Assembly: GCA_944324655.1 (NCBI GenBank)
Contig: CALUXF010000006.1
Span: 1 to 64,000, forward strand
Reading direction: 5' to 3'
DNA length: 64,000 bases
Origin: Candidatus Avelusimicrobium aviculae
Lineage (GTDB): Bacteria > Elusimicrobiota > Elusimicrobia > Elusimicrobiales > Elusimicrobiaceae
Notes under the pieces: model-generated
Database searches by the model: none
What the model was told of the DNA's origin: nothing
Seen by the model: the letters and a program-made list of their open reading frames with translations, nothing else
Program-made: the position numbers and the translations under genes
Shown: positions 41,648 through 48,906 of the stretch, piece by piece
Layout of the letters: every line of letters begins with the position of its first letter
How positions within the stretch are numbered: the first letter of the stretch is position 1

Positions 41648-41714
41648 CCCCTTGAAAGCACGCATTTATTTTCTATAATATACTATAGAGAATATTTTAC
41701 TTGGGAGATTTCAT

Positions 41715-42251
41715 ATGAAAAAAATATTGTTACTAGCCTTAGTGCTCAGCACCTGTGCGTTCTTAAATGCAGAGCCTAAATATCCGAACGTAAAACAACC
41801 AGAAACCAAATTACCGGAAGTGGACTCTTTAAGCCGCAAAATACAAGCGCAGGCAGACAAATTTGACGCCTTGCGCAAAGTGCCGGTAGTGGTATCTGCC
41901 AAGGGGTTGGAACCCGTCCACGCTTTTGGCGTCTTGCTGCGCGTGAACAGCAACTACACCCAGGCGGATATTTTGCTGGACGAGGATGCCAGCCGGGCAG
42001 TGGATATTGTAGGCGAAGGAGATTATGAAGGAACAGCCGCGCCGGTCTCTGTTTATATAGACTTAAGCGCTTTTGGTAAAGGCTTTTTCTCTGACAATAA
42101 AAACGCGAATAGAGATTTTTACGCCTCCCATGAAGAAAAACAGGCCCCTTTGTACGTATACAGAATGAAAGTAAACCCTAAGGGGAACTTCGCCAAATCC
42201 ATTAAGGGCCTGCATCCCGTGTCAGAACACGCGGCGCGTCAGATGCTGTAA
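41715..42251 (+). CDS. Exported protein of the Cys-module array, member 2 (lacks the Cys pair)
   Basis: A 178-residue protein with signal peptide MKKILLLALVLSTCAFLNA. The part FGVLLRVNSNYTQADILLD corresponds to the Cys module of its neighbours but both Cys are gone. The strand VSVYIDLSAFGKGFF matches VSILVDMSPLG of member 4. The end YVYRMKVNPKGNFAKSIKGL matches the C-terminal motif of members 4 and 5. GGGAG precedes the ATG. It is the shortest member. Confidence 0.75.
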   Translation: MKKILLLALVLSTCAFLNAEPKYPNVKQPETKLPEVDSLSRKIQAQADKFDALRKVPVVVSAKGLEPVHAFGVLLRVNSNYTQADILLDEDASRAVDIVGEGDYEGTAAPVSVYIDLSAFGKGFFSDNKNANRDFYASHEEKQAPLYVYRMKVNPKGNFAKSIKGLHPVSEHAARQML

Positions 42252-42268
42252 ACGGACACAAACTATTT

Positions 42269-42296
42269 AAAAGCCCGCTTAAAAAGCGGGCTTTTT
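42269..42296 (+). terminator. Terminator after array member 2
   Basis: AAAAGCCCGCTT and AAGCGGGCTTTTT form a long hairpin with T-run. Confidence 0.9.
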
Positions 42297-42321
42297 GTTT
42301 ACCAGCCTTTGTTAAAATGAC

Positions 42322-42380
42322 AGGGCCAAAAGACCTATGCAACACTAGGTACAACGGCCCTTGCCGCGTGGGCCGTTTTT
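42322..42380 (+). promoter_or_regulatory. Conserved intergenic element, copy 1, with riboswitch-like alternative folds
   Basis: GGGCC (42323-42327) can pair with GGCCC (42356-42360), enclosing CCTA...TAGG. The same GGCCC arm can instead form the hairpin ACGGCCC/GGGCCGT (42354-42360 and 42370-42376), which is followed by T residues like a terminator. A TAAAAT at 42313-42318 would start transcripts at the element. The sequence from CCTATG to GGCCCTTG is largely shared with 44475-44520. Function is not known. Confidence 0.5.
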
Positions 42381-42418
42381 AGTTAGCATAATGTAGAAAT
42401 ATGAAGGAGCGCAAACAC

Positions 42419-43234
42419 ATGATGAAACTATGCCCCTGTTTACTGTTATTAGCCGCGCTTTGTTCGCCAGCATATGCCGAACCATGGCAAGCCGCTTTGC
42501 GGCAAAAAGCCAAAGAGGCGCTTGTTCTTTCCACGCGTGCCCATAAAGAATCCGTATTTGAAATATCCTTGCGGGTACGTACCCGTTTTCAAGACCAGTC
42601 AAAAACAGATGTCGTAAGCAATCATGCCTGCACCGCTGTTCTTATTGACCCGAACTACCTGCTGGCCTCTCAAAATTGCAAAGGGAGCTACCCCGGCGCG
42701 CACCACGGCAAAAACAGAGAAAAATCTCGCCAAATTGAAGCTATTTTAATCAATGGACAGCCTGCCCAGGCTTTTTACGAAGACCCGGTATCCCAAACAA
42801 TTCTTATTCAAACCGACACCCGCAACACCCAAACTATGCAAATGTTAGCCGGCAAACCCACCGCGCACCTGTTTATTATGACTAGACCCGATATCACCCA
42901 CTTTAACCAGGCGGCAGTCAATAAAAAAGCCATTTTATGGGGGCGGGAAAGCAAAAAATTTTATATAAAAAAGATAACCAATAAAAACGGCCGTTTCTTC
43001 CTTCCCAAAACGGCGAACACCGCGGACCCGGCCTTCTTGTTCAGCGAAAAAAAACCGGGAATGGAATTTTTAGCCGGGTTTAATCTAGCCGAGCCGGAGA
43101 GGGATTCCCCGGGAGAGGGCTTCTTTTACCATCCGCTGGAAAAAGAGTTCATTTCTTTCTTAGAACAACATGTTTCCAAAGAGGGCTGGCAACGCCTGCA
43201 AAAAAAGATAAAGGACGAAAGCTTTTTCAAATAA
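42419..43234 (+). CDS. Exported trypsin-fold pseudoprotease-like protein, array member 3
   Basis: The ATG at 42419 is chosen because AAGGAG ends nine bases before it; an ATG at 42401 overlaps this site and would spoil the signal peptide. The 271-residue product has signal LCPCLLLLAALCSPAYA. CTAVLIDPNYLLASQNC (71-87) aligns with the chymotrypsin segment CGGSLINENWVVTAAHC: same Cys42-Cys58 spacing, but Asn86 in place of catalytic His57. About 40 residues on, SQTILIQTD corresponds to the NDIMLIKL strand with Gln126 in place of Asp102. No GDSGGP motif exists; a distant DSPGEGFF is the only candidate. It is therefore probably not a protease. Confidence 0.7.
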   Translation: MMKLCPCLLLLAALCSPAYAEPWQAALRQKAKEALVLSTRAHKESVFEISLRVRTRFQDQSKTDVVSNHACTAVLIDPNYLLASQNCKGSYPGAHHGKNREKSRQIEAILINGQPAQAFYEDPVSQTILIQTDTRNTQTMQMLAGKPTAHLFIMTRPDITHFNQAAVNKKAILWGRESKKFYIKKITNKNGRFFLPKTANTADPAFLFSEKKPGMEFLAGFNLAEPERDSPGEGFFYHPLEKEFISFLEQHVSKEGWQRLQKKIKDESFFK

Positions 43235-43245
43235 ACCATACACCT

Positions 43246-43271
43246 AACCCCCGCCGCAAACGGGGGTTTTT
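43246..43271 (+). terminator. Terminator after array member 3
   Basis: AACCCCCG and CGGGGGTT with T-run. Confidence 0.88.
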
Positions 43272-43304
43272 GATTTTTACATAAAAACCAATATAATATT
43301 AGAT

Positions 43305-44450
43305 ATGCATACAACAACCATTTCCAATACTTGTAAAAAAATAATGGGGTTGTTACTGTTGTTTTCAGCCCCTGTTTGTTTTGCGGCCTCTGCAGATGGA
43401 GAAATATCCCTTGCCCTGCAACAAGCCGTACAAAAACAAACGCCCACAAACCAAACTCTTTCGGCAAATGATATATTAAATGAGCATAAAAACCGCCTTG
43501 TGTGGGTAACCTTATCTTCTAATCTGCCAGACCGTTATTGGGTTGTAACCTGCAGCGCGTTATTAACGGGAAAAAACACTTTGGTTTTAGATAACCCCGG
43601 TACCGAGCTTTTAGCCACCGCATTTACGGAAAGCGCCCCTGTATCTATTTTGGTGGATATGAGCCCGTTGGGAGCGTTTAATCAAGGGGCATATCAAGGC
43701 AAAGGCTTTTTTTATTATGGCAAAGCCTATCCCGGAAATTTTAAAGTGCTAAAAAACGGGTATGCCGTCTACCAAGTACCCGTAAAAGAGCCGCAAGCCG
43801 TAAACGCCCTGCAAAATTTACAGCCAATTACCTTGGAGCCGGAAGAATTATCGGCCCTGTTTCACCACATGCCCGTTCCAACCAGCCAGGTTTTTTCCCC
43901 GCGGGAAGAAAATCCCATTAAATATAATTCCGCGCAAACCGCTCCATATAAAACGTTCTTAAAACAATTGGAACAAGATATAACAAACTATCTTACCCAC
44001 TTTCACGTACAGGCGGAAGTAAGAGACTGTATTGAATTTTTGGACCAACCTTTCCCGGCAAAAGGTTTTATAACCGCGCCAAATGGTACCGTCATTCTGG
44101 CTGACAACGGCGTCACCCCGGAAGGTTCCGCCTTTTGGTATATTGAAGATATAAAACGCTCCGGCAATAAAGAGGAGCAAGTCTGCCTATACATTACCAT
44201 GCCCGGTTTAGGAGAATATGAAAACGGACACTCCTTTTTTTCCGTACAGCCTCCTTTACCGGCCAAAGACTTTCAGCTCACCGGAGTGAAAGCTTTTCGC
44301 TTTATTATGCGTCTGCCCGCTCAAAAACCAGTAGCTCAAAAACTAAACAGCCCCCAAGTAAAGAAGCTGTTTAGCCAACACGTAATAACAGACTTATGGT
44401 TGCAGAACTATCCCCCGCGCATACAAAGAGCGTTGGATTTAATGCCTTAA
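43305..44450 (+). CDS. Exported protein of the Cys-module array, member 4 (internally duplicated)
   Basis: A 381-residue protein with a signal peptide (KKIMGLLLLFSAPVCFA). The first module, about 66-195, has CSALLTGKNTLVLDNPG (Cys83, second Cys lost), VSILVDMSPLG and NGYAVYQVPVKEPQAVNAL. A second module, about 238-365, repeats the order in a diverged form: GFITAPNGTVILADNG, CLYITMPGLGEYENG and AFRFIMRLPAQKPVAQKL. It is thus a two-domain member. The ATG lies seven bases after a TATAAT (43292-43297) with no ribosome site, so it is probably leaderless. Confidence 0.75.
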   Translation: MHTTTISNTCKKIMGLLLLFSAPVCFAASADGEISLALQQAVQKQTPTNQTLSANDILNEHKNRLVWVTLSSNLPDRYWVVTCSALLTGKNTLVLDNPGTELLATAFTESAPVSILVDMSPLGAFNQGAYQGKGFFYYGKAYPGNFKVLKNGYAVYQVPVKEPQAVNALQNLQPITLEPEELSALFHHMPVPTSQVFSPREENPIKYNSAQTAPYKTFLKQLEQDITNYLTHFHVQAEVRDCIEFLDQPFPAKGFITAPNGTVILADNGVTPEGSAFWYIEDIKRSGNKEEQVCLYITMPGLGEYENGHSFFSVQPPLPAKDFQLTGVKAFRFIMRLPAQKPVAQKLNSPQVKKLFSQHVITDLWLQNYPPRIQRALDLMP

Positions 44451-44474
44451 AACCGCCGCCAAGGCGGTTTTTTT
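44448..44474 (+). terminator. Terminator after array member 4
   Basis: AAAACCGCC and GGCGGTTTTTTT, overlapping the stop codon. Confidence 0.85.
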
Positions 44475-44520
44475 AGGCCCAAAGGCCTATGAAAAAATAG
44501 GAACAAAGGCCCTTGTTCCT
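44475..44520 (+). promoter_or_regulatory. Conserved intergenic element, copy 2
   Basis: AGGCCCAAAGGCCTATG then AAAAAATAGGAACAAAGG and CCCTTG, matching copy 1 at 19 of 24 positions in the right half. The inner arms CCTAT and ATAGG pair, and GGCC arms pair outside. An alternative hairpin AGGAACAA / TTGTTCCT (44499-44506 and 44513-44520) uses the right strand instead. It lies just after a terminator T-run, before member 5. Confidence 0.5.
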
Positions 44521-44576
44521 GCAATACAAAACCGATAGAATAAAATTAAATAAGTAGCACCCCAAAAGGAGACATT

Positions 44577-45191
44577 ATGAAAAAACTGTTTATGTTGTGC
44601 TTAGCCGTAGCCGTATGCGCCCCCGTATCTTGGGCCCAACAGGATTTGAATAAAACATTATCCAACAAAGTCGCCGCCGCGCGCAGCGCCTCTGCATACC
44701 AAAAAGCGCAAATCAGACTGACTGTTACCCACTACCAGCATGAAGATTACGTGAATCCGTCCGTGTCCAAACAAATACACTCCGGCACCTTGCAGGTACA
44801 AACCACCTGTTCTGCCCTGTTGTTAAATGCACAAGGCGCGGTAGCCATTAAAAAGGATTGTCTCCCGGCCATCAATGACGCCGCCAAACACAATCAAATT
44901 GTTTTATTTGTAGATTTAAAAACCTTAGGCAATTATGAAGATTGGGAAGAAACCGTAAAACCCGAAGACATTGGCTTTCCCTTATATTACGCCACAGAAA
45001 ACGCTTCCCGCAAAGAGTTTGTAAGCCAAGATGATTTTGTCTTATTCTCCTTGCCTGTACGCTCTAATGCCGTAAAAACCGCTTTAAACGGTCTGTTCCC
45101 CAACGGGAAAGAAATCACCGCAGAAAAAGCCTCCGTGTTGTTGCGCAATATGCCTGCGGCTAAAACGGTAAAAGCTTTCCATATGAATTAA
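44577..45191 (+). CDS. Exported protein of the Cys-module array, member 5
   Basis: A 204-residue protein with signal MKKLFMLCLAVAVCAPVSWA. Residues 78-95 are CSALLLNAQGAVAIKKDC, the Cys-x16-Cys module, then NQIVLFVDLKTLG. The C-terminal part DDFVLFSLPVRSNAVKTALN matches NGYAVYQVPVKEPQAVNALQ of member 4, and EITAEKASVLLRNMP matches ITLEPEELSALFHHMP. AAAGGAG precedes the ATG. Family not recognised beyond this array. Confidence 0.78.
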   Translation: MKKLFMLCLAVAVCAPVSWAQQDLNKTLSNKVAAARSASAYQKAQIRLTVTHYQHEDYVNPSVSKQIHSGTLQVQTTCSALLLNAQGAVAIKKDCLPAINDAAKHNQIVLFVDLKTLGNYEDWEETVKPEDIGFPLYYATENASRKEFVSQDDFVLFSLPVRSNAVKTALNGLFPNGKEITAEKASVLLRNMPAAKTVKAFHMN

Positions 45192-45203
45192 GAGGAGTTT
45201 TTA

Positions 45204-45896
45204 GTGAAGAAATCCGTCTCTATCGCTTTAGCAAGTATATGCTGTTTGGCCTGCACGGTTTCCGCCGCGGGCCAAACATTTTCTTCCCCAAAGCAGTTAC
45301 AAGATACGCTGCGGCATAAAACGGCCCAAGCCCGGCAAAAACAGCTGCCTTGGCATATAGACCAAAGAGCCGTTGTGGATGTTTTTATCTCTTATGCCAC
45401 GGGCAGATATGTGGGGCTCAGAGAACTTGTGGAACAAGCCCACTGCAAGGCCTTAGCGTTAAATAAAAAAGGATTACTTTTGCTGGGCAAAGATTGCGCC
45501 CAAGCGTTACAAGGCCCGGCCCAAAATTTCCGCGTTATCATTTCTTTGCCTTATAAAAACAAAGAAATTATGTACAAACATCAAGACTTCTTTGCTAAAA
45601 ACTTTAAACGCAAAGGGGATTTTGCCCTCTATCAAATGCTTGCGCAAGTAGAATACCATTCACAATCCCAGGCAACCCGCGGGGTTACCGCCCCGCGCGT
45701 TTTAAGCGCGCCGGTAACGGAAATATTCAAAAATATAACCATCCCCACCCTGTTTGGCCTTACCGAGCAGGACGATACCTTTATTTTGGAAGATTTTTCC
45801 AAACTATTCCCCGGGCAGCAGCCGGATCAAAAACTGGCTTCTTGGCTGAAAAAAAAGCTTCCGCCGGAAGAATTCAAGCTTCTTGAGGCCCATTAA
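45204..45896 (+). CDS. Exported protein of the Cys-module array, member 6
   Basis: Starts at GTG 45204, which has AAGAGGAG seven bases upstream. The 230-residue product has a signal peptide (KKSVSIALASICCLACTVSA), and CKALALNKKGLLLLGKDC at 81-98, the same Cys-x16-Cys spacing as members 1 and 5. GDFALYQMLAQ matches the GYAVYQVPV strand of member 4. It is 12 bases after member 5 and likely co-transcribed with it. No family match outside the array is recognised. Confidence 0.78.
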   Translation: MKKSVSIALASICCLACTVSAAGQTFSSPKQLQDTLRHKTAQARQKQLPWHIDQRAVVDVFISYATGRYVGLRELVEQAHCKALALNKKGLLLLGKDCAQALQGPAQNFRVIISLPYKNKEIMYKHQDFFAKNFKRKGDFALYQMLAQVEYHSQSQATRGVTAPRVLSAPVTEIFKNITIPTLFGLTEQDDTFILEDFSKLFPGQQPDQKLASWLKKKLPPEEFKLLEAH

Positions 45897-45915
45897 CCGG
45901 CCCGTTCTAAATGTT

Positions 45916-45948
45916 AAAAAACCTCTCTGCCACCAAGAGAGGTTTTTT
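45916..45948 (+). terminator. Terminator after array member 6
   Basis: AAAAAACCTCTCT and AGAGAGGTTTTTT. Confidence 0.9.
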
Positions 45949-46006
45949 ATTGGAAGCGGGCTTAATTTTTAATATAATACTTATATCTTAACATGAGGGG
46001 GAATAT

Positions 46007-46729
46007 ATGGCAACAAACCCAGTATTTAATGAATCTGCCTTCCGCCGCGCGCAGGAAAGCGCCTCCGTTGGGCAGCAAATGACTTTGCAGGGAACCATCA
46101 ACAAAACGTTTTTCCTGCTTTTACTATGTGTTGTAGGCGCGTTTTTAACGTGGGGCAGCGCGCAGGCGGCCGCTTTAATTACGCCGTGCGCCATTGGCGC
46201 GCTAGTAGTAGGGCTGATTATCAGCTTTAAACCGCAAACGGCCCCTTTTTTGGCCCCGGTTTACGCTTTTGCGGAAGGCCTTTTGCTGGGAACCATATCC
46301 AGCGCGTTTAACCAGCAAATGCCCGGCATTGTCATGCAGGCAGTGTCCGTTACCCTGCTGGTATTTTTTACCATGCTGGTACTGTACAGAACCGGCATTA
46401 TCAAACCCACCCGCGGGCTGTTAATTGGCATTTTAAGCGCCACGATAGGCATCAGCTTGTTTTACGTCATTTCTCTGGTACTGATGTTATTTGGCGTAAA
46501 CGTAAGCTATTTTACCAGCGCCGCCCCGTGGGCCATTGCGGTAAACGTGCTTATCTGCGCAGTAGCCGCGTTTAACTTTATTTTTGATTTTCACTTTATA
46601 GACCAAATGACCAGCACGTACAGCGCCCCCAAATACATGGAATGGTACGCCGGATTTGGGCTGCTTGTCACGCTGATTTGGCTGTATATTGAAATCTTAC
46701 GCCTGCTTGGCCGCACGCGCAACAATTAA
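46007..46729 (+). CDS. Bax inhibitor-1 / YccA-family membrane protein
   Basis: A 240-residue protein with seven TM helices after a short N-terminal tail (NESAFRRAQESASVGQQMTLQG). AYAFAEGLLLGTISSAF and DFHFIDQMTSTYSAPKYMEWYAGFGLLVTLIWLYIEILRLL-type C-terminal features are those of the YccA/BI-1 family (DUF4117 subtype is possible). Family members affect membrane protease activity or calcium leak. GAGGGGG precedes the ATG. Single-gene unit. Confidence 0.88.
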   Translation: MATNPVFNESAFRRAQESASVGQQMTLQGTINKTFFLLLLCVVGAFLTWGSAQAAALITPCAIGALVVGLIISFKPQTAPFLAPVYAFAEGLLLGTISSAFNQQMPGIVMQAVSVTLLVFFTMLVLYRTGIIKPTRGLLIGILSATIGISLFYVISLVLMLFGVNVSYFTSAAPWAIAVNVLICAVAAFNFIFDFHFIDQMTSTYSAPKYMEWYAGFGLLVTLIWLYIEILRLLGRTRNN

Positions 46730-46822
46730 ACGAGCGGTTTTAAATTTTGTAAAATAAAATAGTAAGCAGTATGGACGTGCAAACGCCCTTTGATTTATTT
46801 TAGGAAAGGAGCCAGTAAAAGT

Positions 46823-48022
46823 ATGAATTTTGACAGCATCAAAAAAATTCAGGACATGGACCTGAAAGACAAAAAAGTGCTGGTGCGTGTAGACTATAAC
46901 GTACCGCTTAAAGACGGGAAAGTAGATAATAACAAACGCATCGTAGCTACCGAAAAAACCATCAAACATCTTTTAGAAAATAACTGCCGCATCGTATTAA
47001 TGGCGCACTTGGGCCGCCCGAAAGGCAAAGTTTGCCCGGAATTCAGCCTGGCCCCGGTTGCCGCTGAAGTGGAAAAACTCTTTGGCGTAAAAGTACACTT
47101 CGCCAAAGACTGCATTGGCCCGGAAGCCGATAAAGTGGTAGAAGCCGCCAAAAACGGTGAAATTGTGCTTTTGGAAAACCTCCGCTTCCACCCGGAAGAA
47201 GAAAAGAACGATGCCGAATTTGCCAAACAACTGGCCAAACACGGTGAAATTTTTGTGCAGGAAGCTTTCGGCACCGTACACCGCGCCCACGCTTCCACCA
47301 GCGCCGTAGCCCAGTTCCTGCCCGGCTGCGCCGGCTATTTGGTACAAAAAGAAGTGGAATTTTTAGGCAAAGCGTTGGAAAACCCCGCCCGCCCGTTCGC
47401 GGCCGTAGTAGGGGGGGCCAAAGTGTCCGACAAAATCATGCTGCTTAACAATTTAATGGACAAAGTAAACGTGCTCGTTATCGGCGGCGGTATGGCGTAC
47501 ACCTTCTTAAAGGTACAAGGGGCGGAAATCGGCAAATCCCTCTTTGACGCCGAAAAAGAAGCCGAAGCCAAAGCCGTTTTGGCCAAAGCCCAGGAAAAAG
47601 GCGTAAAAATCTTGCTGCCGGTGGACCACATCTGCGGTAAAGAATTTGCCGAAACCACCGAACCCGTAGCCGTGGACAATGTAAATATTCCGGCGGATTT
47701 AATGGGGTTGGACATCGGGCCTAAAACCATTGCCCTGTTCCGCGAAGAACTGCTCAAATGCAAAACCATTTTCTGGAACGGACCTATGGGCGTGTTTGAA
47801 TTCCCGAATTTTGCCAAAGGCAGCTTTGCCATCGCCCAAGCCATGATTGACGCCACCAAAGCCGGCGCCACCACTATCATCGGCGGCGGAGACAGCGTCA
47901 ACGTGCTGAAAAAAGGCAAATTCAACCAAAAAGAACTCTCCCACGTTTCCACCGGCGGCGGCGCCAGCATGGAATTTGTGGAAGGCAAAGAATTGCCCGG
48001 CTTAGTGGCGTTAGCCAAATAA
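46823..48022 (+). CDS. pgk: Phosphoglycerate kinase
   Basis: The start at 46823 (MNFDSIKKIQDMDL) has AAAGGAG upstream; a further upstream frame is non-homologous. The 399-residue enzyme makes ATP from 1,3-bisphosphoglycerate in glycolysis. It has the N-terminal substrate motif VLVRVDYNVPLKDG, HLGRPKG, ENLRFHPEEEKND, VVGGAKVSDK and the C-terminal GGGDSVNVL with STGGGASMEF. The last ten codons and the following terminator recur twice more downstream. Confidence 0.97.
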   Translation: MNFDSIKKIQDMDLKDKKVLVRVDYNVPLKDGKVDNNKRIVATEKTIKHLLENNCRIVLMAHLGRPKGKVCPEFSLAPVAAEVEKLFGVKVHFAKDCIGPEADKVVEAAKNGEIVLLENLRFHPEEEKNDAEFAKQLAKHGEIFVQEAFGTVHRAHASTSAVAQFLPGCAGYLVQKEVEFLGKALENPARPFAAVVGGAKVSDKIMLLNNLMDKVNVLVIGGGMAYTFLKVQGAEIGKSLFDAEKEAEAKAVLAKAQEKGVKILLPVDHICGKEFAETTEPVAVDNVNIPADLMGLDIGPKTIALFREELLKCKTIFWNGPMGVFEFPNFAKGSFAIAQAMIDATKAGATTIIGGGDSVNVLKKGKFNQKELSHVSTGGGASMEFVEGKELPGLVALAK

Positions 48023-48325
48023 GGCGGAAAATTCTTGTACAAACCACTTTGTACTAACACAAACCGGGTCTGCGCAAGCAGGCCCGGTCTATTTTATACA
48101 GAAAGAATTGCCCGGCTTAGTGGCGTTAGCCAAATAAGGCGGCAAGTCCTGTACAACTTATTTTGTACCACACAAACCGGGCCTGCGTAAGCGGGCCCGG
48201 TCTATTTTATACAGAAAGAATTGCCCGGCTTAGTGGCATTAGCCAAATAAGGCGGCAAATTCCGTACAATTCATTTTGTACCACACAAACCGGGCCTGCG
48301 TAAGCGGGCCCGGTCTATTTTATTA
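47987..48325 (+). repeat. Triplicated pgk 3' end plus terminator
   Basis: Three tandem units start at 47987, 48102 and 48215 (115, 113 and about 110 bases). Each holds the end of pgk encoding ELPGLVALAK and its TAA, then a GTACAA/TTGTAC hairpin, then an ACCGGGYCTGC/GCRGGCCCGGT hairpin with TCTATTTTAT. The first unit is part of the gene; the other two are out-of-context copies with no start codon. Stem bases vary in step (T-C/A-G changes keep pairing), while loops vary freely. Confidence 0.9.
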
Positions 48326-48391
48326 AAAAGAAAAAACAGCCAAAAAATAGTATAATATTAATGTTATTTTTACAGGAGATTTTTAAACAGA
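48023..48391 (+). other. Gene-free stretch between pgk and secG
   Basis: Holds the rest of the first repeat unit, the two further units, and then the secG upstream region (AAATAGTATAATATT at about 48346-48360, with TATAAT and a CAGGAG ribosome site). No gene is seen. Confidence 0.8.
48061..48096 (+). terminator. pgk terminator, first copy
   Basis: ACCGGGTCTGC and GCAGGCCCGGT around GCAA, then TCTATTTTAT. Equivalent hairpins occur near 48175-48208 and 48286-48322. Confidence 0.85.
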
Positions 48392-48703
48392 ATGCAAACA
48401 CTCATCACCATTATTCATTTTGTAACGTGTATTTTACTAATCCTCTTGGTCCTTTTGCAGAGCGGGAAAGGTTCCGCCGCCGGTATTTTTGGCGCTTCCG
48501 GCGCGGACAATATTTTTGCCAGCCCCACCGCTTTTAACTTTATCAACAAACTTACCGCCGCTTTGGCCGTTTTATTGTTCTGCACGTCTATTTTGCTTAC
48601 CATGGCCACCAACAAAAAAGCCTCTTCTTCCGTAACGGATAAGGTGCAAATTCCCGCAGCGGCCACGGCCCCGGCTGAACCGGCCCAGCCCGCTTCCAAA
48701 TAA
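48392..48703 (+). CDS. secG: Preprotein translocase subunit SecG
   Basis: A 103-residue SecG with two TM helices: TIIHFVTCILLILLVLLQ, then the conserved GKGSAAGIFGASGADNIFAS loop and LTAALAVLLFCTSILL. SecG assists SecYE during export. The C-terminal tail is Ala/Pro-rich. CAGGAG precedes the ATG. Two terminators follow. Confidence 0.95.
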   Translation: MQTLITIIHFVTCILLILLVLLQSGKGSAAGIFGASGADNIFASPTAFNFINKLTAALAVLLFCTSILLTMATNKKASSSVTDKVQIPAAATAPAEPAQPASK

Positions 48704-48708
48704 TTTAA

Positions 48709-48771
48709 ACCCCGCGCAAATTGCGGGGTTCTTTTTACCCGGCGTTTGTTGCGCCGGGTTATTTTTTTTGC
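48709..48771 (+). terminator. Two consecutive terminators after secG
   Basis: CCCCGC/GCGGGG (about 48709-48736) and ACCCGGCG/CGCCGGGT (about 48737-48771), each with a T-run. Confidence 0.85.
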
Positions 48772-48824
48772 TAAAATATACTGGAAGACAGTTCTTTATA
48801 TCCCTCGTTGGAAATAGATTTTTC

Positions 48825-48906
48825 GCGCAGGTGGCGGAATTGGTATACGCGTGCGTTTGAGGGGCGCATGCCGCAAGGCTTGAGGGTTCGAGTCCCTCTC
48901 TGCGCA
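48825..48906 (+). tRNA. tRNA-Leu (anticodon GAG)
   Basis: An 82-base tRNA. Acceptor GCGCAGG pairs with TCTGCGC. The D arm has GGCGGAATTGGTATACGC, the anticodon arm is TGCGT-TTGAGGG-GCGCA with GAG at the anticodon, a long variable arm GCCGCAAGGC follows, and the T arm is GAGGG-TTCGAGT-CCCTC. The long variable arm is typical of tRNA-Leu. CCA is not encoded; the discriminator is A. Confidence 0.95.
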
